Source: Rhynchopus sp. YZ270_cl-10 (lineage: Eukaryota; Euglenozoa; Diplonemea; Diplonemida; Diplonemidae). From it: a stretch of DNA of 64,000 nucleotides. Below are positions 32,846 to 44,843 of the stretch, piece by piece. A program made the translations under genes and the position numbers. The stretch covers positions 1,210,501-1,274,500 of the forward strand of contig OZ037853.1 of NCBI GenBank assembly GCA_964035575.1, read 5' to 3'. The notes under the pieces were generated by a model. It worked only from the letters and a program-made list of their open reading frames with translations. It was not told where the DNA came from and ran no database searches. Within the stretch, counting starts at the first letter, position 1. Every line of letters starts with the position of its first letter.

Positions 32846-35800
32846 ATGGGATCCGGAGCGTCGAAGCCTGAAAAGGACGAGATTGCAAAGGAAATTACTG
32901 GGAAGGAGAGGCCCGTGGACGCAGTGGACAGCGTGTACGGGAGGACAATGCTGCACAGTGCGGTGCTTGCGGGGGACGTGGAGGCAGTGCGGTTTCTTGT
33001 GGAGAACGGGGCAGGGAACGTGCGTGACAGGGACGGGAAGGTGCCGCTGTGGTACGCACTGCAGCACAGGGACGCAGATGTGCGGGGGCGACTTGAGGCG
33101 GAGCTGGGGGCGCATGCAGCACAGATCCTTGTGGAGGTGGAGGATGCTGTGCAGGTGTACCTCACTCACGGTGTCGCCACAACAACAACGACAGGTGTGG
33201 CAGTGGAACGGAGCAGTGGAGATGCAACGACAGCACCTCTTACTGACCCTCACATGGACATGGCGAAAGACACGAACACCTCGACTGGAGACAGGCACCT
33301 GGGAGAGGACGATCTTGACGGGGACACGGGTGCACTGTGGCACACAGACGGACGGAAGGTGGAGTTCCTGCGGAAAACAGACGACAACAACAACAACATG
33401 AACAGCAATGGAGGTGAAGACCTGCTGTGCTGGCTGCGTGGTCTGCCAAAGGTGGATCCGCCGTTGGGCTACACAGACGAACACGTGCGGCACATGGAGG
33501 CGGGGTTCCGTGTGGTGTGCAAGCGTCTGCTGGAGGACATGAGAGGACGGAGGGAGGCTGCGGGGACACGTGGTGGGCACGTGGAGGTGGAGGACTGGAT
33601 GGCGGCACGCGACCCGTTTGAGCTGCTGCTGTCGGGGTTCCTGTTCACGTCTGACTGCGTGGAGTATGTGCTGGACAGCGGCGGGGATGTTGTGTGCGAC
33701 GAGAAGGACGGGACACCGCAGATTGCGAAAGGGCCTGACGGGAAGCTGCGGTACATCAGACTGACGGAGCGGGCTGTGCTGGACAACCACGGAAGTGCTG
33801 CTGATGTGGAATCACAGTCGCTTGCGCTGTACATGACGATGAACACTGCGATGCGTGCTGTGGGGCAGCTGGCTGCGGTGAAGGAGTGGAAGGGGACACC
33901 TGAGAAGACAGCACCGAACGTGTTTGAGCTGTCGCCCGCACCCCCGCAGCTGCACGTGATTGCGACCTTTGCGCCGCTGATCCGTGGTCTGGACCGGCTG
34001 ATTGGGAGCCGGCGGAAGCAGCTGCGGACTGTGTTCCGCGGGATCAATGTGAACGTGTCTGCGAAGTACGCGCTGAATACACACATTGTGTGGAACTGCT
34101 TCACGTCGACAACACTGAAGCGGGATGTGGCTCGGAGCTTCATGTACGGGAAGGGGGGCACGTTCTTTGTGGTGGTGGCGAAGGAGGGTGCTGCAGACGT
34201 GAAGTTCTCGTCTGTGTATGCTTCGGAGGACGAGCTGCTGTACACAGCGAACATCGAGTACCGGGTGCAGTGGAAGCTTTCGCCGACGTTGCTGCGGATG
34301 ATGGGGTTGCGCTTTGACGTGATTGTGATGCAGGAGGTGTGTTCTGGTGTGGGGGAGACGAGTGCGGCTGAGCAGGTGGGTGCGCTGCAGGAGGTGATGG
34401 GACACACAGTCGCGTTCTTCGAGGACTACCTTGCGCAGTACGTGGAGGGGCGTGTGGGGGACGACACACGTGTGGATGAGTCGGAGACACGTCCGCTGAT
34501 GGAGGAGGTGCGGAGGTGGCTTCGTGCACGTGGACGTGGAGGTGGAGGTGGGAAGCAGATGTCTTCCGTGTGCACACAGGCAGCAGCGGGCACAGAGCGC
34601 AAGCCTGATGTGGAGGCGAGAGAAGAAAGACAAAGGACGTGTGGTGTGCTGTGTGTGATCGGAGAAGGAGGGAGCGGGAAGACGTCTGCTTCGATTGCAA
34701 TTCTGAGCGACCTTGCAACGTCTGCGAGGAAGAGCGAAAGCACCAGCAACGAAGACACAACGATAAACACAAACAGGAACAGCGTGGTGAGTGATGTGAC
34801 TGCGGATGCGGATGCGGATGCGGATGCGGATGCGGATGCGGATGCGGATGCGGATGCGGATGCGGATGCGGATGCGGATGCGGATGCGGATGCGGATGCG
34901 GATGCGGATGCGGATGCGGATGCGGATGCGGATGCGGATGCGGATGCGGATGCGGATGCGGATGCGGATGCGGATGCGGATGCGGATGCGGATGCGGATG
35001 CGGATGCGGATGCGGATGCGAAGCCGTACTTCCCTGTGTTTGTGGCGCTGCCGACTGTGAAGCAGCACCTGCTTGAGAAGGGAGGGCTGGACAGGTTTGT
35101 GCTGGAGTCGTTTGCTCTGCGGGAGGCGGACCGTGCGTTCCTTGCGGAGACGTACGAGGTGGTGCTGGTGCTGGACTCGCTGGACGAGGTGGGGCTGACG
35201 CAGGAGGATGTGGGTGCTGTGGTGGCTGAGGGTGGCCTTCTGTGCCGACACCCGTGGGTGGAGGCACACTGCAGCGTTGTTGTGACTGTGCGTGGTGAGT
35301 ACCTGAAGGGTGTGGACACGTCTCCGTCTGGTGTGTGTGGGTCTGATGTGCGTGCTCTGTACATGCAGCCGTTCACAGAGGTGGATGCGAGAACGTACAT
35401 CAATCGTGCAAACACAGCCTGGGAGAAGGAGAAGGAACACAAAGAGGAGAAGGAGAAGGAGAAGTCATCCCACAAGGAAGAGCGCACAGTCTTCGTGCGT
35501 GAGGAGGACGTTGAGGGACTTGTGCAGCTGCGGAACCCGTTTGTGCTGCACATGGCGTGCCACGCGCAGTGCAGCGGGAAGGCTTCTGAGGAGGTGATCT
35601 ACGAGACCTACCTGGAGACGTGGACGAAGAAGGAGATGGCGTCTGGTGGAGTTGCTGTTGCTGTTGCTGGTGCTGATGCTGTTTCGGATGTGTCTTTGGA
35701 GGATGTGGTGCGTGCAGGGGAGCTTGTTGCATGCAGGATGCTGGAGACAAACGAGTGGCAGGGGACTGTGGGTGTGGCGTCGGAGGTTCTTGATTCGCAG

Positions 35801-38359
35801 CACGGTGTGTGTGAGGCTGTGCGGGATGCGTGCTTCCGCTGCCTGCCGTTCCGGATTGAGGACTTTGGGGAGGAGCGGAGTGCGTTCACGTTCCGGCACA
35901 AGTCGCTTGGGGAGCACCTTGCAGCACGGCGGCTTGCACGTGATCCAGCAGGGACACTGGGGACGCTGGTGCAGCGGAGCTTCAGCAAGGACTCGCAGCG
36001 TGTGCTTGGGTTCTTTGCGGCGCTGGTGTGTGGGGACAGTGTGTTGTACGAACGTGCCTGCACAGAGCTGCTTGCGGCTGTGAAGGCGACACGTGGCAGT
36101 GCAGGTGGAGGTGTAGTTCCTGGTGGTGATGCAGGTGTTGGTGGGGAGGGTGCTGCGACAGCAGGGTCGAATGCAGCAGCACTGCTGGCACGTGCACGCA
36201 TCCCTGTGAGTGGGGAGGACCTGAGCGGGATCCGTGTGTCGAACTGCGACCTGCGCGGGTCTCTGTTTGTGGAGACGGCGCTGACGGGCGCTTCCTTCTC
36301 GAACTGCTGGCTGGAGCACACTGAGTTCCACACCTGCGACATGGGTGGCACGATGCTGCCTGACTGCTCCCTTGGCACACCACTTCCTGTACTGAAGCAT
36401 TTTGCCAATGATGTGGCAGTCACACCTGATGGCAGTCAAATGGTACTCGCTGGCGTGCTCGGCGGAGTACGTGTTTGGAGCATGTCTTCTGGGGAAGAAG
36501 TCATGGCCTTGGAGGGATTTGGGGGGCAAGTCAATGGTGTCGCAGTATCACCTGACGGAACCAGCGTAGTTTCGTGCTCCCTGGTCCAATGTCACCGTGT
36601 AGTTGATTATGACAAAACTGTGCGTGTGTGGGATCTGGACACTGGGGAGGCAGTGTTCGTCTTGGAAGGGTATATAGCCACAAAAGGAGCTTGCGATATA
36701 GCTGTCACCCCCGACAGTTCTAAAGTAGTTTCAACTTTCAATATCGGCATCCGTGTGTGGGATCTCTCGACGGGGATGGAAGTCCTAGCAGTGAAGTCGC
36801 CTGGCATTCGCAGCATGGTTATTACGAAGGATGGAAGTCAAATAGTGACATGCTCTAAGGAGGTGCTGTGCGTATGGGATCTGGTGACGGGGAAGCAGGA
36901 GATGCAGTGGCCTTGTTGTGTGCAGTCTTCGCATACACTGGCAGTCACTCCCGATGGATGCCATGTTGTTTCGTGCTCTGATGGCGCACATCTTTGGAAC
37001 CTCTCCACTGGGGCAGAGGTGATGGTGTTCCATGCCGACGATCAGTTGACAGCAGTGGCAGTCACTCCCGATGGATGTCACGTGGTTGCTGGATCCAAGA
37101 GCGGCAATGTGCACGTTTGGAGCATTTCGACTGGGAAGGAGGTGACGGTGTTGCAAGGGCATACTGCTGAGGTGACTGCAGTGACAGTGTCACCAGATGG
37201 ATGCCACGTGGTTTCATGCTGCAACTACGAATGCACCCTTCGAGTGTGGAACATCACGACTGGGAAGGAGACACCAGGTTTCAAAGGAGTATCAGGCGGG
37301 TCTGTGGCAGTGGCCCCTGATGGATCTATCATTTCGTACGGTGGCAAGAGGAGCTCCATCTGGAACGCATCCACCGGCAGGCAGACACAGGCAGTTGAAG
37401 TAGGGAGAAAGAAATATAGCCACGTTGCTGCGACCCCAGATGGCTCTCATGTAGTTTATTACTCTTGCGACGACGCTGGCGAAAGGAGAGCGTGTGTGTG
37501 GGATGTTGTGATGGGGAAATTGCGGCCTTTGTGCAGAGATCCCAGTGAGTTTGCGGTGTTCTTGAAAAACGTTGTTAAACTGAGTTCCTTTGCAGTGTCT
37601 CCCGATGCATCTCACGTGGTGACCTGTTCAAAGGATTCACGGGAGAAAGACATTTACTGGTCGTATGTGTGGAGCATACCGACTGGGGAGAGGGTGTCAA
37701 AATATGAGCAGCTTGTGCAGGCATCTTCTCGCAGTCCCAGTGTGGTAGTGACTCCTGATGGAGTGCATGTGGTTTCGTGCTATTGCGAAAAAGACTGGCT
37801 GACTTCTTTACACACCGTACACATGTGGAAGCTTCACACTGGAGAAGAGACGCTGGTGTTCAAAGGACATACGTCATATATCACTGGTGTGACCGTGACT
37901 CGCGACGGAGCTCGTCTTGTTTCATGCTCTGACGACGATACTGTGCGTGTGTGGGATGTTGCCAGCGGGAAGGAGGTCTTCACCTTGAAGCATGATCCTT
38001 TCGGTTACGGGGGCTCAGTAGCACTGACACCTGATGAAGCTCACGTGGTGTCAATTACGGACAGTGTGAGTGTGTGGAGCATGATCACTGGTGAGAAGGT
38101 GGCAGAGATCAGGACACATTGTGCTTTGCGCAACGTTGCTGTGAGCCCTGATGGACGCGAAGTCATCTGTGCTTGCGAGGACAACACAGTACGTGTGTGG
38201 ACGATCTGCACTGGGGAAGACGGCACGATTGATGGGTTGCGGCTGAAGAGAGTGATCGGTGTTCCTCCAACAGTTCCTCGTGCATTTGGCTGTCGCAATG
38301 CTGATGCTGTGGAACCTGAACTTGCGAGACGGATTCTTTGTGCTGTCGAGAAGAAGTGA
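32846..38359 (+). CDS. NLR-like receptor 3: ART-NACHT-pentapeptide-WD40
   Basis: The third tandem copy, 1837 codons, one intact exon. MGSGASK start; ART residues R398, the STT serine ~421 and E461-x-E463; Walker A lysine K612; Walker B D777; pentapeptides; 14 WD40 repeats; the same C-terminal AVEKK. Thirty-six GATGCG units add a (Asp-Ala)36 run at residues 654-725. The Gly linker before the pentapeptides ([11 protein letters not shown]) differs in length from the other copies. WD40 repeats 2, 3, 10, 11 and 13 carry extra residues in the inter-strand loops, for example [12 protein letters not shown] in repeat 2 and [11 protein letters not shown] in repeat 11. The propeller is thus the most divergent of the three while the first ~1100 residues (apart from the repeats) remain almost the same. 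The role is inferred as in copy 1. Confidence 0.9.
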   Translation: MGSGASKPEKDEIAKEITGKERPVDAVDSVYGRTMLHSAVLAGDVEAVRFLVENGAGNVRDRDGKVPLWYALQHRDADVRGRLEAELGAHAAQILVEVEDAVQVYLTHGVATTTTTGVAVERSSGDATTAPLTDPHMDMAKDTNTSTGDRHLGEDDLDGDTGALWHTDGRKVEFLRKTDDNNNNMNSNGGEDLLCWLRGLPKVDPPLGYTDEHVRHMEAGFRVVCKRLLEDMRGRREAAGTRGGHVEVEDWMAARDPFELLLSGFLFTSDCVEYVLDSGGDVVCDEKDGTPQIAKGPDGKLRYIRLTERAVLDNHGSAADVESQSLALYMTMNTAMRAVGQLAAVKEWKGTPEKTAPNVFELSPAPPQLHVIATFAPLIRGLDRLIGSRRKQLRTVFRGINVNVSAKYALNTHIVWNCFTSTTLKRDVARSFMYGKGGTFFVVVAKEGAADVKFSSVYASEDELLYTANIEYRVQWKLSPTLLRMMGLRFDVIVMQEVCSGVGETSAAEQVGALQEVMGHTVAFFEDYLAQYVEGRVGDDTRVDESETRPLMEEVRRWLRARGRGGGGGKQMSSVCTQAAAGTERKPDVEAREERQRTCGVLCVIGEGGSGKTSASIAILSDLATSARKSESTSNEDTTINTNRNSVVSDVTADADADADADADADADADADADADADADADADADADADADADADADADADADADADADADADADADADADADAKPYFPVFVALPTVKQHLLEKGGLDRFVLESFALREADRAFLAETYEVVLVLDSLDEVGLTQEDVGAVVAEGGLLCRHPWVEAHCSVVVTVRGEYLKGVDTSPSGVCGSDVRALYMQPFTEVDARTYINRANTAWEKEKEHKEEKEKEKSSHKEERTVFVREEDVEGLVQLRNPFVLHMACHAQCSGKASEEVIYETYLETWTKKEMASGGVAVAVAGADAVSDVSLEDVVRAGELVACRMLETNEWQGTVGVASEVLDSQHGVCEAVRDACFRCLPFRIEDFGEERSAFTFRHKSLGEHLAARRLARDPAGTLGTLVQRSFSKDSQRVLGFFAALVCGDSVLYERACTELLAAVKATRGSAGGGVVPGGDAGVGGEGAATAGSNAAALLARARIPVSGEDLSGIRVSNCDLRGSLFVETALTGASFSNCWLEHTEFHTCDMGGTMLPDCSLGTPLPVLKHFANDVAVTPDGSQMVLAGVLGGVRVWSMSSGEEVMALEGFGGQVNGVAVSPDGTSVVSCSLVQCHRVVDYDKTVRVWDLDTGEAVFVLEGYIATKGACDIAVTPDSSKVVSTFNIGIRVWDLSTGMEVLAVKSPGIRSMVITKDGSQIVTCSKEVLCVWDLVTGKQEMQWPCCVQSSHTLAVTPDGCHVVSCSDGAHLWNLSTGAEVMVFHADDQLTAVAVTPDGCHVVAGSKSGNVHVWSISTGKEVTVLQGHTAEVTAVTVSPDGCHVVSCCNYECTLRVWNITTGKETPGFKGVSGGSVAVAPDGSIISYGGKRSSIWNASTGRQTQAVEVGRKKYSHVAATPDGSHVVYYSCDDAGERRACVWDVVMGKLRPLCRDPSEFAVFLKNVVKLSSFAVSPDASHVVTCSKDSREKDIYWSYVWSIPTGERVSKYEQLVQASSRSPSVVVTPDGVHVVSCYCEKDWLTSLHTVHMWKLHTGEETLVFKGHTSYITGVTVTRDGARLVSCSDDDTVRVWDVASGKEVFTLKHDPFGYGGSVALTPDEAHVVSITDSVSVWSMITGEKVAEIRTHCALRNVAVSPDGREVICACEDNTVRVWTICTGEDGTIDGLRLKRVIGVPPTVPRAFGCRNADAVEPELARRILCAVEKK
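34805..35020 (+). repeat. In-frame (GATGCG)36 in NLR 3
   Basis: Thirty-six perfect hexamers encode alternating Asp-Ala between Walker A and Walker B of the NACHT domain, at the same place as in copy 2. Confidence 0.95.
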
Positions 38360-39206
38360 GCGCACTGTTCGTACTTGCTCTTTGTGTTTGCCTCTTTTCC
38401 AAGACGAATGCAGTCTGAGTGACGAGGACGAATGGTGTTGACACTGCCTCGTGCGGTGGTGCCCTCATGCGACTGCGGGTGCGTTGTGCGAGGACAGAAG
38501 AGCGGCTTGTCGAGGTGTTACACTGCCAGTGCACTAAGTGTGCTGTCTGTTCATATTCACACGTCTTTTCCAAGATGTGTTGCGATTACACATGTGTTCT
38601 GTTCGTTTTGTGGATGTTTACGTTAGATTTGGAGTGAACATAACACCTGCAGACTTGCTTGTTGCGGGTGTTTTCACCACCATGCATGCATTGTGCTTTG
38701 ACCACTTTGGTTTGTGGACACTGCCACTTCTACATCTGTACACTACTCATTTCCGACTTTGCTTTTCCTGGAAAAAACAAGTTTGTCCCTCTTATTCTGC
38801 TTGCTTTCATGAAATACCCAAAGACTCTCTCCCACAACAGTACAACCCACAAATGATAGACTTTGGTTTAAAGAATGGTACACTGTGTGTGCTGCCTTCT
38901 CCCTCTCCCGTCCCTCCTCCTCACCCCTGGTGTGCGTAGAAGACAACCCGGCTTCTCATCCATACCCTGACACCTCATGCAGCAGCATCGGGTGGGTTGT
39001 CTGCATCCGTTGAGTTGTGTACGCTAACAACCAACATTGTTTCAGTTCCAGTCGCGGCGGTACTACCGTATCGGCGGTGCGGGTTGCCCCTATGTTGTCT
39101 TGGCAGCAGGTTGCCTTCTTCTTGTTGCGTCCCACACACCTTCTCCACCTCATCACACCAATGCAACAGGGAAAAGGGTTTAGTATAACAACAGCAATAA
39201 TATATT
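38360..39206. other. 3' flank of NLR 3
   Basis: Matches the 3' flank of NLR 1 to about 38765, then switches to the 38808-39030 direct repeat that also lies upstream of this gene. The remainder to 39206 is unique and ends in an A/T-rich leader before the next ATG. Confidence 0.6.
38808..39030. repeat. Direct repeat flanking NLR 3, right copy
   Basis: The near-identical partner of 32461-32680, same orientation. Confidence 0.8.
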
Positions 39207-40025
39207 ATGGATCTGACAATCAAGGGGTTGAACGGAGTGAAGGATACGGTGGAGCTGGGTGAGGATGACACACCTGCGGTGCTGCGTCGGAAGGTGGCGT
39301 CTGCAGTGGGGTTGCCTGAAGACGGCTTTGTGATGAGTTTCGGCGGGGTGGCGATGGACGAAGGATACGACATGACGCAGCTGAGTGCTGGAGACACAAT
39401 CGTGTTGACGATGGAGAAGAAGGTCGAGGCCAGAGCAGCACTTCATGCGTTGGGTGAGACCGACATCACGGCTGGGAGGCTCGAGCGTGTGCGGGATCCT
39501 GAGGTGGCGTGTTTGCTTCTGCAGGCGGAGGTTGCGACGGTGATTCCTGATGGCTTCTTGCAACCGAGCGCATCGTTGACGAGTCTTGATCTGAGTGCTG
39601 AGTCTGTTGTGACTCACATTGGGCACAGCTTTCTTGGGTGCTGCATTTCATTGACAAGCATCGACCTCTCTGGGTTGATCAATGTCACGCAAATTGGGGG
39701 CAGCTTCCTTGATGGATGCAGTTCTTTGCGCAAACTGGACTTAACAGCACTGAGCAGTGTCACGCACATTGACCCCTATTTCCTTTATGGATGCAGTTCT
39801 TTACGTACACTGGACTTATCACCACTGGGTTGTGTCACGCAACTTAAGAACTACTTCCTTCATGAATGCACTTCGTTGGAGAGCATCTACATCTCCGGCT
39901 GCAGCGATGTTGTGTCGACCAGAGTTAGGAAAGAACTGGGGTATTTAGTGGTTGAATCCCGTCCGAAACGCAGCAGAGACGAACCACTTGAGGAATCCCG
40001 CAAGCGACTGAGACACACAGAGTGA
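39207..40025 (+). CDS. Ubiquitin-like plus leucine-rich-repeat protein
   Basis: 272 residues, one exon. Residues 1-72 have a ubiquitin-like pattern (MDLTIKGLNG, the helix TPAVLRRKVASAVGLP, VMSFGGVAMDEG, LSAGDTIVLTM) without a C-terminal Gly-Gly, so it would be a fixed domain and not a conjugated modifier. Residues ~128-235 hold about five repeats of 25 residues of the form LxxLDLSxLxxVTxIxxxFLxGCSS. This is the LRR_5/BspA-like type, common in protist gene families. The basic tail RPKRSRDE...RKRLR could be a nuclear localisation signal. Such repeats bind proteins. Together with a ubiquitin-like domain this suggests an adaptor to the proteasome or to a ubiquitin ligase, which is inference. It lies directly downstream of NLR 3 on the same strand. 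Confidence 0.75.
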   Translation: MDLTIKGLNGVKDTVELGEDDTPAVLRRKVASAVGLPEDGFVMSFGGVAMDEGYDMTQLSAGDTIVLTMEKKVEARAALHALGETDITAGRLERVRDPEVACLLLQAEVATVIPDGFLQPSASLTSLDLSAESVVTHIGHSFLGCCISLTSIDLSGLINVTQIGGSFLDGCSSLRKLDLTALSSVTHIDPYFLYGCSSLRTLDLSPLGCVTQLKNYFLHECTSLESIYISGCSDVVSTRVRKELGYLVVESRPKRSRDEPLEESRKRLRHTE

Positions 40026-40631
40026 CGCCGCCAGCTGCGCACTGCGACCTCGAAGCTGCACGACGCACACCCTCACAGGCCACTCCTCCCTACGAAAACG
40101 TTTTGTGGAAGCGAACAACAAACAACCTTAATTTTTCCTCTTCCCGTTTTTAGCCTTTTTGAGCAACAAGCAAAGAGTAACGAGTCTCTCAAGCATTTGG
40201 TTTGCTTTTATTTTTTCGGAGTCTGGAAATGAAAGACGCGTTCTTCGTAATGAGTCTTGCTGTCTCCCCTTTCCCCCCCTTTTGTGTTGCACGGTTCTTC
40301 GGGATGGGTGTTCGGGTCTGTTCGGGTTTAAAAAATGGCTGCGATCAACAAGCAACCTTATTTTTCTTCCCCCCTGTTTTGTAGTCTTACTGGCACAACA
40401 GCAATGCATCTCCAAAGCATTTTTCCTGTGAGGAGAAAACCAAAACGTAATGAAGCTTGCGAAATGCGAGTGGAGGTTTTTTCGTAATGTTTTATACTCC
40501 CCGGTATCACTTTGTGATACAGTTTTCATGGCTAGACCTGAAAAGGGGCAGCGCACAGGTGGTTCCCGTGTCTTGTTTTTCCACAGAACCGACACGTGTG
40601 GCGTGTCTCCCAAACAACAAAAAAGCAAATG
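40026..40631. other. Spacer with two members of the CAACAAGCAA repeat
   Basis: No gene. About 40105-40200 and 40346-40430 both read ACAANCAACCTT..., then a GTTTT(T)AG(C/T)CTT word and ...CAAGCATTT. The same sequence is at 2915-3020 and, inverted, at 52865-52950. Confidence 0.5.
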
Positions 40632-40714
40632 GGAGCGTCCGCGAAAGACCCCCCCCTAAAGCTAACATCCATGCTTATTGGTATTTCAGTAATTAAAATT
40701 TTGGTATTTTATAA

Positions 40715-41593
40715 GATTTTTTTTTACAATGAACTCAGAGTTAAGTTTCTGAGTTCATTTAAAAAAAAATCGGTGAAAAATTCCGAGTAGGTATTAATTT
40801 AGATAGGAAAAGCTATGTCAGCAGCTATGTGTCCCCTTATTTTACCTGTAAATACTAAGGATATAGGAAGGAATTCACTAATATCTGTCTCTAAACCCAT
40901 TATCAAAAAGGGGGGGAGGAAAGGGGGGTGGAGGCTTGTCGCCCCCTCCGAACACTCTAAATAGAGCGCGAAAGAGCTTCACGCTCCGGGTCGTCTGCGG
41001 CGACGTCGACTTTCTCGCAGAAAACCCCCTTTTTTGAGTGACCCTATTGACCTCCGTGATGAGTCTCTCCAAGAGTTACAGACAATTGTCCGCCTGTTCC
41101 TCCTCTTCCTCCTCCGTCTCGCTGTCACTGTCCTGAGGGTGTCGCTGATGCAACTACAGGAGTAGTAAACGGCGGACACCCCTTTTCTCCTGGTGGTTGT
41201 CTTCTGCATATGGAGGGACATATGCTTCGAGCTACACACCTCGCGCATCCAGCTCCTCGCGCCCCACCCTTTGCCCCCCTGCCAGTGGACCCCTGCATAC
41301 ACCTGCAGCTCGGCGAAGTTTTTTTAGGCCTCGGAAAGGCCGGGTTTTCAGCTCCTGAGCGAATGCTTTGGCTGCTGATTACATTTCCCCCTGTTGTGTT
41401 GTCCTATGGGTGGTTATATGGGTATTTGTGAGGATTTCCTTGTGTATCCTTAGTATTTACAGGTAAAATAAGGGGACACATAGCTGTTGACATAGCTTTT
41501 CCTATCTAAATTAATACCTACTCGGAATTTTTCACCGATTTTTTTTTTAATGAACTCAGAAACTTAACTCTGAGTTCATTTAAAAAAAAAATC
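40715..41593. mobile_element. 879-bp element inserted at TTATAA in the left arm
   Basis: Arms at 40715-40866 and 41449-41593 are inverted copies of each other (GATTTTTTTTT, TGAACTCAGAGTTAAG, then CCGAGTAGGTATTAATTTAG and TTACCTGTAAATACTAAGGA). TTATAA lies at both borders (40709-40714 and 41594-41599). The uninterrupted counterpart at 44757-44766 has a single site, so the insertion can be read directly. The middle, 40900-41440, is more GC-rich with a weak open frame on the minus strand that I do not recognise. Confidence 0.75.
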
Positions 41594-42368
41594 TTATAAA
41601 CACGGGTTGCCGACGATCGTAGTACGAAATTTTACGATCGTAGCCTTTTTTTCCTCGTACTACGAAAATTTACGATCGTACTACGAAAATTTACGATCGT
41701 AAAATTTCGTAAAATCTCGTAAAATCTCGTAAAATTTCGTAGTGGTGTCGTTGCCGGTGGCTATTGCCTCCCAGGGAAAGGGACTCTCGAATTTTTTTTT
41801 TCGCCCCTATATTGGGCTAATTTCGACGATTTGAGGCCATTAAAAGCAAAATTTGGCACTTTTGAGCATCTGTGGGGGTCTAAAACGCGGTTTTGCGAAC
41901 CCGAAATTTCGTGGTTTTTACCAAAAAGACAAGTCGATTTTTGAACCTTAAAAAACATCAAAAAAATTTTTCACAAGTGTTTTTGAGGCCTGCTCACTAC
42001 ACCCTAGGCACCCTTCTGGGACCAAAAAGTCAAAAAAAGCAAGAATTGGGCTGTTTTGAGCATCTAGAGTTAATTCCCCAGTCATTTTCTGTACCACCAG
42101 TGCATTTTGTATGGGCCAGCGCCTTGTCAAAAAATCTCAAAAAAAAAAAATTTTTTCCGGGAAAATTTCGACCCCTGAGTTGGGTTTTTGGGCACCAAAA
42201 AGAGCAAAAAAACGCAAAAATCGGGTGTTTTGACGATCTGGGGGTAAACCATATGCACTACTACAGGGGCCCACAATATCGACTTTTCCTTAGCAAATTC
42301 CTTGGAGTATTGAAACAAATAAAAAAAAGGGAAAAGTCACTTAGTGCCCAAGTTTGTTGTACCCATTT

Positions 42369-42393
42369 AGGATAATACCCAGTGGGTATTATC
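42369..42393. repeat. Perfect palindrome next to GGGTACT repeats
   Basis: GGATAATACCC and GGGTATTATCC flank a three-base centre. It is followed by TTATGGGTACTGGGTACTGG and GGTACCCAG, similar to the 63693-63900 element. Confidence 0.6.
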
Positions 42394-42555
42394 CTAAATT
42401 ATTTGGGTATTATGGGTACTGGGTACTGGGTACCCAGAGAAGGCACCTTGACAGCAGCGAAGGCGCAAGACAAGGTATGTAAATATGTTTAACTTTCTGG
42501 TGAATATTCAACAAAATAAGGCCGTCGACTCGTATTTCCTCCAAAAAGTCTCCAT

Positions 42556-43498
42556 AAGGGTAGATAAATAAATTTATTTGTTTCTTGTCCGAGACGTTTT
42601 GAAATTCTGTACGTACGTACGGAAAAAAATATTAGTTGGGGAAAAAATGTTGGAAAAAAATCGCTACCATGGGAGCGGGGCAAGCAGAAGGGAGACAACT
42701 ACATTGATTTCACATGCCTCGTTGATGGTAGGTGTCATTAGGGGATACGGCGATGTTAGTTCTCAGTTTTTTATAATGTTCTTGTACGTTTAGCGGGTTC
42801 GCCACTGCTCCCAGAACGCTTCCACATTTTGCGCGGATAGCGCCTTGCATGCTTCCGTGGCAGATCTTCTGCACGCTCAGCTCAGCATTTCCGAGGATGT
42901 TTCTGGCCTCGCTAAGTCCCGAAGGTCATCCCTTCACTGACAAGAAGGAAGCTCACACTTAGCCCTGAATGTTACGGAGCAGGCTTCGTGCCCACTTTTG
43001 GAAAGTCTGAAAAATCGTGTTTCGGGACCAAAAAAAAAACACACCTCAAACAGTTGTGCATCAAGGGGTGGAAATAACAGTGTTTTGTGGCATTTCCGAA
43101 CCAATCCCGGGCTGTGTTGGGGGATATACGGAAAAATGGGCAAAATTTTAGTGACTTAAATTTTCACAAAGTATGAACCCATACTCGTAAGCAAGGGTCA
43201 TTTTCAGGTCTGCAAACCCAACTTCAGATGAAATTGTGTTGTTGACTGGGAACAGGTAGCGCCGCAGGCGCACGGTACCCAACTTTTTTCCTTTTTATTT
43301 TTTCCCTTTTCTCTGCTTTCTTTTGATTGCGCGAGCCGATTGCTTTCCTCGGTGGGGTCACAAGTGTGCCTAAAAACACTCTAAAGTACCGCTCAGGTCA
43401 CAATAAACATTTTTAAAAACAAACATTTTTTTCTGGGAATCTCGAGATTCTGTACGTACGGTGGACAAGAAACAAATAAATTTGTTTATCTACCCTAA
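42556..43498. mobile_element. Element with 35-bp inverted ends (GGGTAGATAAA)
   Basis: The left end runs through GGGTAGATAAATAAATTTAT and TTTGTTTCTTGTCC; the complement is at 43463-43496 with one to two mismatches. CTGTACGTACG follows inward on the left and faces it on the right. No coding capacity and no clear target duplication. It lies within the larger 40632-44843 nest. Confidence 0.6.
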
Positions 43499-43667
43499 CA
43501 ATGTTTTACACCCTCAGGCCCCAACTTATTTTTTAAAGAAATTACCTTCTTTAAATTCCCCACCACTCACAACTTCACTTTTAAACAGGTATCGCGAGTG
43601 CAACATCGAGAACCAACTGTGCAGAACGAGCGAACATATGGGGTGGAAAGGGGAGTGGGAACACTCT

Positions 43668-44600
43668 GTCAGTCACTGCTATAGCCATTAACCCAGGGAG
43701 CATAGCTAGTGCAAGAAATTCGACTTCGGGATCCGGAAAGTCTGTCCTCTGCTTGCGGAGGACTAGGCACAAGAAAATATTGCGTTCCCCCAGAAAACTA
43801 ATTTTTGTCACAGTAATTTTTGCCCAGGGCATGCTCTTGAAGCATGGCGGCTTGGTGTGAGAAGGGGCAGTGTATTGTTTTGTTCTAGATTTCAACGGTT
43901 GTTAGAACGAGTCAAGTGGATGCTTATCTAAACACTGACTTTAGTACAGACCCGAGAGATCACACATGACTTTGAGGAAAGAACAAAGCAATGCATCTGT
44001 ACCCGCACGCCAGGTTGTAGTTACTTCAGAATTTTCTTGAGTTTGCATGAACGAGGAGGGGATGATTCATTCTTCGGGAACGCCTAGTATACCATGGAAT
44101 GATCATCTCAAAAAAACAGTGGTGGCTGAATTCATATCCCTTAGAATTGCGAATTCAGCCTTTGCAGAAGGTACGTCTTACTTGTACTTGTACTTGTATG
44201 CCGTGTCACCCTTCTCAACCTTACCGGTTCACAGCTCGCAAGAGCAATGTAACCCTTCTCGCTATTGCAAACTTAAGAATTTTCTGCTGTAACTTACCAA
44301 AATCGATTTTCTTTCACCCCAAACACCCGCAACACCCCACCTGCTACTTCGGTAGCCTGTGTTGTTGGGAGTTGGTTCTCATGTTGATCCCCAGTGACTG
44401 TCTAGCACTGCTTCTTCTGAGCCCAACGTTGTTTGGCCTGTCGACGTAATAAATACGAAGACAGGGGGGCGGTGCCAACAATTTTCCAATGATGTAACGT
44501 TTTATCTGATTGATTATCGTTTGATATACCTTGTGTGTGCTTCATGCACACCATGCAAGGAATATCGAACGGTATTTCAAGCGATAGTCGTTATTTCGTT
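43668..44600. repeat. Long repeat R, uninterrupted copy
   Basis: Nearly the same ~930-bp sequence occurs at 61254-63680, where it is split by a TA-flanked insertion. Shared words include ACCCAGGGAGCATAGCTAG, GCATGCTCTTGAAGCATGG and CAACACCCCACCTGCTACTT. No inverted ends or coding frame are visible. This copy gives the empty insertion site TA at 44263-44264. Confidence 0.85.
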
Positions 44601-44843
44601 TGGCAAACGTACTACGATCGTAAAATTTCGTAAAATTTCGTCTACGATCGTAAAATTTCGTTGTACGAAATTTTACGAAATTTTACGAAAATTTACGATC
44701 GTAACGATCGTAAAATTTTACGATCGTAAAATTTCGTACTACGATCGTCGGCAACCCGTGTTATAAAATACCAAAATTTTAATTAGTGAAATACCAATAA
44801 GCATGGATGTTAGCTTTAGGGGGGGGTCTTTCGCGGACGCTGC

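Larger units (their letters stand above)
40632..44843. mobile_element. 4.2-kb element with long inverted ends, filled by nested insertions
   Basis: The left end GGAGCGTCCGCGAAAGACC starts at 40632; its complement ends at 44843. The inverted ends extend over more than 100 bases, through CTAACATCCATGCTTATTGG, TTTTGGTATTTTATAA and CGGGTTGCCGACGATCGTAG, and then a zone of ACGATCGTAAAATTTCGTA repeats at 41620-41745 and 44606-44745. The direct repeat CAAATG flanks it (40626-40631 and 44844-44849). The left arm is interrupted by another element (40715-41593), and 42556-43498 and 43668-44600 are further repeats inside. No transposase frame is recognisable. The family is not identified; the 6-bp duplication is a suggestion only. 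Confidence 0.7.

Noticed and set aside
34140-35267. Minus-strand frames rich in His-Pro, Arg-Ile or Ala-Ser repeats over the NLR genes
   Set aside because: They arise from the (GATGCG)n tracts and GC-rich codon bias and repeat in all three copies only because the + strand is conserved.
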